Part shown: positions 15,021-23,248 of the stretch, piece after piece | Layout of the letters: each line of letters opens with the position of its first letter | Numbering within the stretch: the stretch's first letter is position 1 | Assembly (NCBI RefSeq): GCF_030504985.1 | Contig: NZ_JASERU010000009.1 | Location: 1 to 64,000 of the forward strand | Length of the DNA stretch: 64,000 nucleotides | From: Fulvimonas sp. R45 | GTDB taxonomy: Bacteria > Pseudomonadota > Gammaproteobacteria > Xanthomonadales > Rhodanobacteraceae | Direction: 5' to 3' | Translations under genes and position numbers: made by a program | The notes under the pieces: model-generated | Database searches by the model: none | What the model was told of the DNA's origin: nothing | What the model saw: the letters and a program-made list of their open reading frames with translations, nothing else

Positions 15021-17633
15021 ATGGCGACCCTCGATCATCTGGCCTCCCTGCTGCTGACGCGCCTGGCCTGGACGTCGCTGCAGGCTGTCGCCTTGGCAGG
15101 CCTGGTCGGCCTGTTGCTGCGCGCGATGCCGCGCCTGCCGGCCGCCGCGCGCTGCGCGTTGTGGTGGCTGGTGGGGCTGCAGGCCCTGCTGGGCCTGGCC
15201 TGGCATGCGCCGATCGCCCTGCCGCTGCTGACGCCGCCGGCGGTCGCGGCGCCCGCGACCGCATCGCCGGCCGCCACGGGCGCAGCCGCGGCACGACCGT
15301 CCACGCCAGCCGCGGCGGTGACGCAAAACGCCGCGGCGGCGCCCGTACCGTCGGTGGCCACCGTCGTGCCGGCCGCCGCGGCCACGCCGACCGGCATGCC
15401 GACGGCGAACGCACCGGAGCGGCTGTCCGCGCACTGGCGCGTGCTGTTGGCCGCGCTGTGGCTGTCGCTGCTGCTGGCGCAGGTGCCGGCGATACTGCTG
15501 CAGCACCGCCGCACGCGGCGCCTGCGCCGGGCCGCGACACCGCTGGCCGACGTCGCGCTGCAGGCGCAATGCGTGCGGCAGGCGCGCGCCATCGGCCTGC
15601 GCCGCTGTCCACCGCTGCTCGCCTCGCATGCCGTCGCCTCGCCGCAGGTGTGCGGGCTGCGGCGCCCCGTCGTCCTGTGGCCGGCCGCGTCCCCGCTCGC
15701 GCCCGCCGAGGCCTCGCTGGCGCTGGCCCACGAACTGGCCCACCTGAAGCGCGGCGACCTGGTGCTGGGATGGATTCCCGCGCTGGCGCAACGGCTGTTC
15801 TTCTTCCACCCGCTGCTGCGCTGGGCGACGCGCGAATACGCGTTGCACCGCGAGGCGGCCTGCGACGCGCAGGTACTCGAGCAGCAGCCCACCGCACCGC
15901 AGGACTACGGCCACCTGCTGCTGCGCCTGGGCGTGGCGCATCCCCTGCACACCGGGCTGGCGGGTGCATCGCCCACCTTCCACAACCTCAAGAGGCGACT
16001 GACCATGTTGCAGCAGACTTCCAACGCCATGCCGCTCGCGCGCGGCTGGCTGCTCGTCGCGCTCGTCGCGCTGACCGGCGTGCTGCCGTACCGCGTGACG
16101 GCCGGCGCGGCGAAGCAGTCGAACGCCAGCCCCGCGGTCGGCGCCTACCTGCCGTCCGCGCCGTCCACCCCGCCTCCCGCGCCGCCGCCGCCGCCCGCAC
16201 CACCCGCACCACCCGCACCCCACATGGCGACGCCGCCGGCACCGCCCCCGCCGCCGCCCGTACCCCCGAAGCCGCCGCTGCCCGCCGGCTTCGCCGGCCA
16301 CCACGTGAGCATCAGCACGCACGACGACAACGGCTACGGCTTCGCCCTGCTCGACGGCGACTCGGTCACCATCAACGGCACCGACGGCGATCTGTCCACC
16401 GTGCGCCACCTGCGCAAGCCGGGCCAGCCGCTGCTGTGGTTCCGCCGCGGCGACAAGTCCTGGCTGATCCGCGATCCCGCCTACATCCAGCGCGCCAGGG
16501 CCGCCTATGCGCCGGTCACCGCGCTGGGCAAGCAGCAAGGCGCACTGGGCGAGCGGCAAGGCGCGCTGGGCGAGCAACAGGGCCGGCTGGGCGAACAGCA
16601 GGGCCGCCTCGGCAGCCAGCAAGGCACGCTCGGCGCCCGCGAAGCCACGCTCGCGGCCCGGCAGGCGGAGCTGGACGCCCGCATGGCCGGGCTGGACAGC
16701 CGCGGCAGCACGGACCAGGCCGACGCGCGCAAGGCACTGCAGGCCGAGGCCGCCAAGCTGGATGCCGAGCACAAGGCCCTGCATGACCAGCAGGCCGCAC
16801 TCGAGAAGCAGCAGCAGGCATTGGGCTCGCAGCAGGAAGCGCTGGGCCGCAAGCAGGACGCGCTCGGCAAGCAGCAGCAGGCGCTCGGCGAGCAGCAACG
16901 CGCGGCCTCGGTCCAGGCCGAACGGCAGATCGACACGCTGCTGGAAGAGGCGCTGGCCAAGGGCGTGGCGCAACCGGTGTCGATGGCCACACCGGCGCGC
17001 GCGGCCGCGCCGGCTCCGGTCGCGACGGCGCGCGCACACCGCGATGTCGACGTCGACGTCAGTGTCGCCGCGCCGGACAGCCGCTATGCGCATGCCCTGT
17101 ACGACCACGACGGCCACAGCGACACCGCGTCGGTCCATGGCACGGCCGCCGACACCGCGCTGGCCAGGCGCCTGCACCAGGCCGACCCCTCGCCGATGTT
17201 CTGGTTCCGCCGCGGCAACCGTTCCTGGGTGATCCGCGATCCCGCCTTCGTCGACCGCGCGCGCGACGCCTATGCGCCGGTCGCCGCGTACTGGCGCGAC
17301 GCCGGCAAGCTGGAGGGGGAGCAGTGGAAGCTGAAGGGCCCGCTCGAGGGCCTGCAGGCCAGGCAACGCAGCATCGACAGCCAGCGCCGCGAGCTGCGCG
17401 CGGACCCGCAGGCGCCGGGCGCCGCGGCGCGCCTGGCCAGCCTCGACGAGCAGCAGCGCGACATCGAAGCGAGCCGGGCTTCGCTGCAGAAGCAACTGGC
17501 GGCACTGCAGCCGCAGCTCGACGCCCGCGCCCAGCGCCAGCAGGCGGTGCTTGCCGCGGCCGACCAGCGCGCCTCGCAGCTGCTCGACGAGGCGATCGCC
17601 CGCGGCCTCGCCCAGGACGCCAGCCGCCGCTGA
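15021..17633 (+). CDS. BlaR1/MecR1-like M56 metallopeptidase with a duplicated coiled-coil sensor module
   Basis: An 870-residue integral-membrane peptidase. The M56 part (1-~365) has N-terminal membrane helices and the zinc site HELAH at 237-241 with the following KRGD and a downstream REAACDAQVLE. A membrane helix near 345 and a Pro-rich linker (~380-425) lead outward. Then, instead of the penicillin-binding sensor of BlaR1, the same ~200-residue module occurs twice. Each copy has a head with WFRRGDKSWLIRDPAY (W473) or WFRRGNRSWVIRDPAF (W728), a Gln-rich coil, and a tail LLEEALAKGVAQ or LLDEAIARGLAQ. Copy 1 contains 7-residue QQGxLGE repeats. It should sense an envelope signal and cleave the BlaI-type repressor. 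The module function is not known. Confidence 0.88.
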   Translation: MATLDHLASLLLTRLAWTSLQAVALAGLVGLLLRAMPRLPAAARCALWWLVGLQALLGLAWHAPIALPLLTPPAVAAPATASPAATGAAAARPSTPAAAVTQNAAAAPVPSVATVVPAAAATPTGMPTANAPERLSAHWRVLLAALWLSLLLAQVPAILLQHRRTRRLRRAATPLADVALQAQCVRQARAIGLRRCPPLLASHAVASPQVCGLRRPVVLWPAASPLAPAEASLALAHELAHLKRGDLVLGWIPALAQRLFFFHPLLRWATREYALHREAACDAQVLEQQPTAPQDYGHLLLRLGVAHPLHTGLAGASPTFHNLKRRLTMLQQTSNAMPLARGWLLVALVALTGVLPYRVTAGAAKQSNASPAVGAYLPSAPSTPPPAPPPPPAPPAPPAPHMATPPAPPPPPPVPPKPPLPAGFAGHHVSISTHDDNGYGFALLDGDSVTINGTDGDLSTVRHLRKPGQPLLWFRRGDKSWLIRDPAYIQRARAAYAPVTALGKQQGALGERQGALGEQQGRLGEQQGRLGSQQGTLGAREATLAARQAELDARMAGLDSRGSTDQADARKALQAEAAKLDAEHKALHDQQAALEKQQQALGSQQEALGRKQDALGKQQQALGEQQRAASVQAERQIDTLLEEALAKGVAQPVSMATPARAAAPAPVATARAHRDVDVDVSVAAPDSRYAHALYDHDGHSDTASVHGTAADTALARRLHQADPSPMFWFRRGNRSWVIRDPAFVDRARDAYAPVAAYWRDAGKLEGEQWKLKGPLEGLQARQRSIDSQRRELRADPQAPGAAARLASLDEQQRDIEASRASLQKQLAALQPQLDARAQRQQAVLAAADQRASQLLDEAIARGLAQDASRR

Positions 17634-17744
17634 ACCGAGGTGCGCCGCACGGCGCGCCGACCCGACCGTTCCACACGCACCGCCTGCTTGCCGCAGGCGG
17701 CAGGGAACGCTGCGCCAGCGCGCGGCGATCGCCGGAGGAACACG

Positions 17745-19055
17745 ATGCACGGCTACTACCTCGCCCTGGCCCTGCGCAGCCTCAAGCGCAGCAAGGTGCT
17801 CACCGCGCTGATGGTGCTCGCCATCGGGTTGGGCATCGGCGCCAGCATGACGATGATCGCGGTGCTGCACGCCATGTCCGGCGATCCGCTGCCAGGGCGC
17901 AGCGCGCAGCTGTACGTGCCCCAGCTCGACCCACGCCCGCCGGCGCACGGGCAGCCCAAGGGCGCCAGCTCCGGCGACCTGCCCGACAGCCTCGCCTGGC
18001 CGGACGCGATGGCCCTGCTGCACGCCCGCCGCGCCGACCGGCAGGCGGCGATGAGCGGCGGCTCGGTGCCGGTGCGCCCCGCGCAGGCCGGGCAACGCCC
18101 ATTCTTCGAGCACGGGCACTACGTCACCGCGGATTTCTTCCCGATGTTCGCCACGCCGTTCCGTGCCGGCAGCGGCTGGAGCGCACGGGACGACGAGGAC
18201 CGCGCCCGCGTGGCGGTACTCAACGCCGGCCTCGCCCGCCGGCTGTTCGGCGGCGCGCCGGCGGTCGGCCGCACGGTGCGCCTGAAGGACACCGACTTCC
18301 GCGTGGTCGGCGTGCTCGACGACTGGCACCCGCAACCCGCCTTCTACGCCGAGATCAACGACCGCGCCTTCGGCCAGCCCGACCAGTTCTTCGTGCCACT
18401 GCAGACCGCGCTGGAGCTGAAGTTGAACATCAACGGCCGGTTCAGCTGCTGGGGCAGCGGCGGCGACGACCGCCGCAGCGACCACTGCACCTGGCTGCAG
18501 TTCTGGGTGCAACTGGACAGCCCGGCCAAGGCGCGGGCCTATCGCGCCTTCCTCGCCGGCTACTGGCGCGACCAGCAGGCGCACGGCCGCTTCCCGCGCC
18601 CGGTGGACGCGCGGCTGCACGGCCTCGTCGACTGGCTCGCCCACGAGCACCTGATCCCGGCGGACCTGCGCCTGCAGTTGTGGCTGGCGCTGGGCTTCCT
18701 CGGCGTGTGCATGGTCAACATCGTCGGCCTGCTGCTGGCGAAGTTCCTGCGCCGGCGCGGCGAGATCTGCGTGCGCCGCGCGCTGGGCGCGCGCCGGCGC
18801 GACATCTTCGTGCAGTTCGGCGTCGAGTCGGCGGTGATCGGGCTGGCCGGCGGCGCGCTCGGCCTCGCACTGGCCCAGCTCGGCCTGTGGAGCGTGCGCC
18901 AGCGCCCCGACGGCTACGCGCAACTCGCACACATGGACCCGGCGATGCTGCTGGGCACCTTCGTGCTGGCGGTCGCCGCCAGCGTGCTGGCCGGCCTGCT
19001 GCCGGCCTGGCGCGCCTGCCGCATCGCGCCGGCGCTGCAGCTGAAGGCGACCTGA
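17745..19055 (+). CDS. ABC transporter permease, MacB/FtsX type
   Basis: A 436-residue permease with one N-terminal membrane helix (ALMVLAIGLGIGASMTMIAVL), a large extracytoplasmic MacB-type domain (~45-290) and three C-terminal helices. The FtsX-domain signature RRRGEICVRRALGARRRDIF lies near 345. A clear GGAGGAA ribosome-binding site precedes ATG 17745. It follows the BlaI/M56 pair by 111 bp in the same direction. The extracytoplasmic domain contains a pair of cysteines (FSCWGSG and DHCTW). No ATPase gene is adjacent, so it must use one from elsewhere or serve a non-transport mechanotransmission role. Confidence 0.88.
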   Translation: MHGYYLALALRSLKRSKVLTALMVLAIGLGIGASMTMIAVLHAMSGDPLPGRSAQLYVPQLDPRPPAHGQPKGASSGDLPDSLAWPDAMALLHARRADRQAAMSGGSVPVRPAQAGQRPFFEHGHYVTADFFPMFATPFRAGSGWSARDDEDRARVAVLNAGLARRLFGGAPAVGRTVRLKDTDFRVVGVLDDWHPQPAFYAEINDRAFGQPDQFFVPLQTALELKLNINGRFSCWGSGGDDRRSDHCTWLQFWVQLDSPAKARAYRAFLAGYWRDQQAHGRFPRPVDARLHGLVDWLAHEHLIPADLRLQLWLALGFLGVCMVNIVGLLLAKFLRRRGEICVRRALGARRRDIFVQFGVESAVIGLAGGALGLALAQLGLWSVRQRPDGYAQLAHMDPAMLLGTFVLAVAASVLAGLLPAWRACRIAPALQLKAT

Positions 19056-19126
19056 TGCGCCGGCCCTGCGCGTGAAGGCGCGCCCTCCATGGCCGCACTC
19101 CCCATCCGCCTGCACGGAACCCCGAC

Positions 19127-20338
19127 ATGCCACGCTTCCCGATGCTCGCCAGCCTCGCCCGCCACCGGCTCACCGTGCTGCTGCTCGCGCTGCAGGTGGC
19201 GCTGACCTGCGCCATCGTCTGCAACGTGGCGCTGATGATCGCCGGACGCGCCGCGCAGATGCGCTGGCCCAGCGGCGTGGCCGAGGACGAACTGGTGATG
19301 ATCGACAGCGCCAGCCTCGGCGACGGCAACCCGCTGGCGCGCCATGCCGCCGACCTGGACGCGCTGCGCGGCATCCCCGGCGTGAGGGCAGTGGCGGCGG
19401 TCGACGCGCTGCCGTTCAACCGCAACAACTGGAGCAACGGCATCGCCACCGTGCCGGACGGGTCCGCACACCTGGCCGCCACCGCCTTCAACGGCACGCC
19501 GGGCGAGCGGCAGGCGCTGGGCCTGCGCCTGGTCGCCGGTCGCGACTTCCGGCCGGACGAATACGTGCCGGTGGACAGCGCCCACGACTGGGACGGCATC
19601 AACCACGTGTCGGCCACCATCGTCACCCGCGCGCTGGCGGCGCGCCTGTTCCCGGGCCAGGATCCGCTCGGCCGGCTGGTCTATCCCGGCGACCAGCCGG
19701 TGCGCATCGTCGGCGTGGTCGACCGCCTGCTGCGCCCGATGCTGGAAACCGGCGACGGCAACGGATACGCCATGCTGTTCCCGATGCTGCCCGACGACGA
19801 CAGCGTCACCTACGTGCTGCGCACCACGCCGGCGCAGCGCCAACGCGTGCTGAAGCGGGCCGCCGAGGTGCTGGACCGGCTCGACGGCAACCGCATCCTG
19901 CGCCATGCGCAGACCTTCGAGCAGCTGCGCAGCGACTACTTCCGCCACGACCGCACCATGCTCGGCCTGCTGCTGGCCGCGGCGACCGGGCTGCTGCTGG
20001 TCACCGCGGTCGGCATCGCGGGGCTCGCCAGCTTCTGGGTGCAGCAGCGGCGGCGCGCCATCGGCATCCGCCGCGCGGTGGGCGCCACCCGGCGCGACAT
20101 CCTGCGCTACTTCCAGGCCGAGAACGCGCTGATCGTGGGCGGCGGCCTGCTGCCCGGCGCCCTGCTGGCGCTCGGCCTCAACCTGCTGCTGATGCGGCAC
20201 TACGAGCTGCCGCGCCTGCCGCTCGCCTACCTGCCCGTCGCGGCGCTGGCGCTGTGGCTGCTCGGCCAGCTCGCCGTGCTCGGCCCCGCATTGCGCGCGG
20301 CGGCGGTGCCGCCGGTGGTGGCCACGCGCGCGGATTGA
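19127..20338 (+). CDS. ABC transporter permease, MacB/FtsX type
   Basis: A 403-residue paralogue-like partner of the preceding permease. It has an N-terminal helix (LTVLLLALQVALTCAIVCNVALM), an extracytoplasmic MacB-type domain (~45-270) and three C-terminal helices. The FtsX signature QQRRRAIGIRRAVGATRRDIL lies near 310. It starts 71 bp after the first permease. Two distinct permeases suggest a heterodimeric transporter of the kind used for peptide or lipoprotein export or envelope stress sensing. Again no ATPase is encoded nearby. It ends the region before the restriction-modification island. Confidence 0.88.
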   Translation: MPRFPMLASLARHRLTVLLLALQVALTCAIVCNVALMIAGRAAQMRWPSGVAEDELVMIDSASLGDGNPLARHAADLDALRGIPGVRAVAAVDALPFNRNNWSNGIATVPDGSAHLAATAFNGTPGERQALGLRLVAGRDFRPDEYVPVDSAHDWDGINHVSATIVTRALAARLFPGQDPLGRLVYPGDQPVRIVGVVDRLLRPMLETGDGNGYAMLFPMLPDDDSVTYVLRTTPAQRQRVLKRAAEVLDRLDGNRILRHAQTFEQLRSDYFRHDRTMLGLLLAAATGLLLVTAVGIAGLASFWVQQRRRAIGIRRAVGATRRDILRYFQAENALIVGGGLLPGALLALGLNLLLMRHYELPRLPLAYLPVAALALWLLGQLAVLGPALRAAAVPPVVATRAD

Positions 20339-20615
20339 ACCACGCTCCGGCTTCCACGCAACCGTTCGATCATAGCCAGCTCCAGCGACACCCGGTCGCC
20401 ATCTAGCATCGTGCGCAGCTCCGCCACGTTCCACCCGTGTAGCAAGCGGCGCCGGCCGAACAAAGCTGGCAATAGCCACGCGAACCACGACGCCAGCGGT
20501 TCACGAGCGGCAGTACGCTAGCCAACAGCGGAGAGGACGCCACGACGTACCAGGCATATGCCTGTCGCCCGCCCCTCATGGGGGGCCTCTTCAATCCGCG
20601 CAGGGACGCACCGCC
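20339..20615. other. Left flank of the restriction-modification island, no intact gene
   Basis: This 277-bp stretch has lower GC than the permease genes before it. The minus strand has short open stretches (20227-20472 and 20403-20594) of protein-like composition, for instance LLHGWNVAELRTMLDGDR, that could be decayed pieces of a gene, but no family is recognisable. No direct repeat or integrase was found. Confidence 0.35.
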
Positions 20616-22241
20616 TTAAGGCAGCGGCGGCAAACCCAATTCCAGCAGGAAGGTGTTGTGGCGCTGCTTGGCCGCCGCTAGATCCTTCTCGATCTGTTCC
20701 AGTTCACCATGCACCTGCTTCAGGTCGATTTCCTTCTCGGCCTCGGCAGTACTGACATAGCGTGAGATGTTGAGGTTGTAGTCGTTGTTGATGATTTCCT
20801 TCATCGGCACGCGGCGGGCGTAACGCTCCACCGGCTTTTCGGGGCGCTGCCGGTAGGTATCGACGATCCGGGCGATATCCTTGTCGCTCAACTGGTTCTG
20901 GCGCTTGCCTTTGGTGAAATGCTCGGCGGCATTGATGAACAGCACGTCGTCGGCCTTCTTGCATTTCTTCAGCACCAGGATGCACACCGGGATGCCGGTG
21001 GAATAGAACAGGTTGGCCGGCAGGCCGATCACCGTATCGATGTGGCCGTCATCCAGCAGCTTGCGGCGGATGTCCGCCTCCTTGCCGCCCCGGAACAGCA
21101 CGCCGTGCGGCAGGATGATGGCCATCACACCGTCGTCCTTCAGATAGTGCAGGCCATGCAGTAGGAAGGCGAAATCGGCGGCGCTCTTGGGCGCCACGCC
21201 ATGGTTCTTGAAGCGCACGTCCTGCGCCATCGCCTCGCCGGGATCCCAGCGATAGCTGAAAGGCGGGTTCGCGACCACGGCATCGAACTGCGGCTTCTTC
21301 GCCGGGTTGGTCTCGCGCAACCAGTCCCAATCGTTGTTCAGCGTGTCGCCGTGGTAGATCTCGAACTCGGTGTCCTTCACCCCGTGCAGCAGCATGTTCA
21401 TGCGCGCCAGGTTGTAGGTGGTGACGTTGTATTCCTGCCCCACGATCCTGCCGATGCTGCCGCCTGCCTCCTTCATGCGGTTGCGGATATTGAGCAGCAG
21501 CGAACCGGAGCCGCAGGCGAAATCGAACACGCTGTCCAGCTTGCTGCGCGGCCCGGTCTTCGGCTCCTGGCTGTCCAGCGTGACGATGGCGGACAGGATG
21601 TTGGAAATCTGCTGCGGCGTGTAGAACTCGCCGGCCTTCTTGCCGGAGCCTGCAGCGAACTGGCCGATCAGGTACTCGTAGGCATCGCCCAGCGTGTCGG
21701 TCTCGGTGGAGAACAACGCCATGCCGCGCGCGATCTCGCTGATGATGGAACACAGCTTGGCATTGCGCGCGGGATAGCTGCGCCCCAGCTTGTCCGAGCC
21801 GAGATTGATCTCCGAAAACAGCCCCTCGAAGCTGCTCTGGAACGAATCCTCTTCGATGTATTTGAAGCCGAATTGCAGCGTGTCCAGCAACGTGTCGTCC
21901 TGGGTCTTGGCTAGGTGGACGATATTGCCCCACAGGTACTTTGGCTTGATGACGTAGTGCGCCTTGCGGCGCATCTGCTTCTCGAACTCGGCCACGTCAC
22001 CCGGATTGGCCGCGTACCACACCGACAGCGGCGTCTTGCCGCTGTTGCCGATCGTTGCCGGATCGGGGTAGTCCGATCCCAGCTCCTTCTTGGCCGCCGC
22101 TTCGTAGTTGTCCGACAGGTAACGCAGGAACAGGAAGGACAGCATGTAATCGCGGAAGTCGTCCGCGTTCATGCTGCCGCGTAGTTGGTCGGCGATGGCC
22201 CACAGGGTCTTGCCGAGTTGTTTCTGGTCGTTTTCGGTCAT
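20616..22241 (-). CDS. hsdM: Type I restriction-modification system, methyltransferase (M) subunit
   Basis: A 541-residue N6-adenine methyltransferase. An N-terminal HsdM helical domain (~5-140; LWAIADQLRGSMNADDFRDY) precedes the SAM-binding motif I DFACGSG at 240-246 and the catalytic motif IV NPPF at 325-328. GEFYTPQQI at 205-213 is typical of HsdM. The C-terminal helical tail contacts HsdS. With HsdS it methylates the target site; with HsdR it restricts. It is the last gene of the minus-strand operon, overlapping rhuM by 4 bp, which is unusual because hsdM more often comes first. It is similar to the type IC (EcoR124-like) group. Confidence 0.95.
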   Translation of the reverse strand: MTENDQKQLGKTLWAIADQLRGSMNADDFRDYMLSFLFLRYLSDNYEAAAKKELGSDYPDPATIGNSGKTPLSVWYAANPGDVAEFEKQMRRKAHYVIKPKYLWGNIVHLAKTQDDTLLDTLQFGFKYIEEDSFQSSFEGLFSEINLGSDKLGRSYPARNAKLCSIISEIARGMALFSTETDTLGDAYEYLIGQFAAGSGKKAGEFYTPQQISNILSAIVTLDSQEPKTGPRSKLDSVFDFACGSGSLLLNIRNRMKEAGGSIGRIVGQEYNVTTYNLARMNMLLHGVKDTEFEIYHGDTLNNDWDWLRETNPAKKPQFDAVVANPPFSYRWDPGEAMAQDVRFKNHGVAPKSAADFAFLLHGLHYLKDDGVMAIILPHGVLFRGGKEADIRRKLLDDGHIDTVIGLPANLFYSTGIPVCILVLKKCKKADDVLFINAAEHFTKGKRQNQLSDKDIARIVDTYRQRPEKPVERYARRVPMKEIINNDYNLNISRYVSTAEAEKEIDLKQVHGELEQIEKDLAAAKQRHNTFLLELGLPPLP

Positions 22242-23248
22242 TTCTTAAGTCGTCGCTTGATCTTGTTTTCCAGCGCGGCCAGCTCGGCCTCGTCGGCAGC
22301 ATCGGCATCGCGCGCTTCCTGCTGCTTGCGCTGCTCGTCGAACGCGAGGTACCGCTCGCTGGTAGCAGCTTCCATCTGTTCGTGACTGACGGAGCCGGCG
22401 CTCGTCAGCAACGGGAAGCCGTTGGAACTGATGATCTGGCCCACGTTCTCCATCCAGAAACGCATGGGAATCTCCTGGCGATTCTTGGCCCGCAGTTCCG
22501 CGGTTTCCAGGAAGATCACCACCAGCCGGTTGAGCGTGTCGATCTCGTCTTCGGTGAGGTAGTTCTTGGCGATCAGGATGTCCTGCTTGCGCACCCGTCC
22601 GCCGCTCCAGGCGCGCAGGCCGAAATGCGGATCGTCGGGGTTGGCGCGAGCCATGATGAGTTCGGCGGCGGTCTGCCCGGTCACCGCGTAAAGCAACAGG
22701 TTCTGCACGGTGGCGAAGAACACCTGCGTGGCGCGGTCGGTCTTGTCGTAGTCCACGCTCAGGGCAAACAGGTCGCGCACCTTCTGGTAGAAGCGCTTTT
22801 CCGAGGCGCGGATCTCGCGGATGCGGGCCAGCATCTCGTCGAAGTGGTCCGGGCGGCCATCCGGGTTTTTCAAGCGCTCGTCGTCCATGACGAAGCCCTT
22901 GAGCAGGTACTCCTTGAGCGCGGTACTGGCCCACCGGCGGAACTGCACGCCGCGTGGGGAACGCACTCTGTAGCCCACGGCCAGAATGGCGTCGAGGTTG
23001 TAGAGCGTGACCGGCCGACGCACCTCGCGCCCGCCCTCCCGCTGAACTACCGAGGATTCCTCGGTAGTTCGTTCAGGTTCCAATTCCTTGTCTGAAAAGA
23101 TGTTTTTCAGATGCAGGCTGATGTTGTCGACGGTGACGTCGAACAACTCCGCCATCTCCGCCTGCGTCAGCCAGACCGTCTGGCCTTCGGCACGGAGCTG
23201 GATGCGGCTCTTGCCGTCTTCGCTGGTATAGAGGATCAGCTCGCTCAT
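22238..23248 (-). CDS. rhuM: RhuM family protein
   Basis: A 336-residue protein of the RhuM (virulence protein) family, named after a Salmonella SPI-3 gene. The N-terminal half has the family signature VWLTQAEMAELFDVTVDNIS (near 25), then LKNIFSDKELE, PVTLYNLDAILAVGYRVRS and the RRWASTALKEYL motif. The C-terminal half is helical and ends in a charged Lys/Arg tail. The biochemical function is unknown, although the N-terminus looks DNA-binding. Members are often found inside type I R-M loci. Here it overlaps prrC upstream and hsdM downstream by 4 bp each, so it is translated with them. A DNA-binding or regulatory role is inferred only. Confidence 0.9.
   Translation of the reverse strand: MSELILYTSEDGKSRIQLRAEGQTVWLTQAEMAELFDVTVDNISLHLKNIFSDKELEPERTTEESSVVQREGGREVRRPVTLYNLDAILAVGYRVRSPRGVQFRRWASTALKEYLLKGFVMDDERLKNPDGRPDHFDEMLARIREIRASEKRFYQKVRDLFALSVDYDKTDRATQVFFATVQNLLLYAVTGQTAAELIMARANPDDPHFGLRAWSGGRVRKQDILIAKNYLTEDEIDTLNRLVVIFLETAELRAKNRQEIPMRFWMENVGQIISSNGFPLLTSAGSVSHEQMEAATSERYLAFDEQRKQQEARDADAADEAELAALENKIKRRLKK

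Noticed and set aside
14949-19133. A 1394-residue open frame on the minus strand opposite the M56 and permease genes
   Set aside because: Same antisense effect; the plus strand here encodes clear family proteins.
17745-20338. The two permeases as a complete ABC transporter
   Set aside because: No ATP-binding protein is encoded in or beside the cassette, so they cannot be called a full transporter.
20227-20594. Minus-strand open frames next to hsdM that might be a truncated gene
   Set aside because: They are short, partly overlap the permease gene antisense, and match no family; kept only as possible debris at the island edge.
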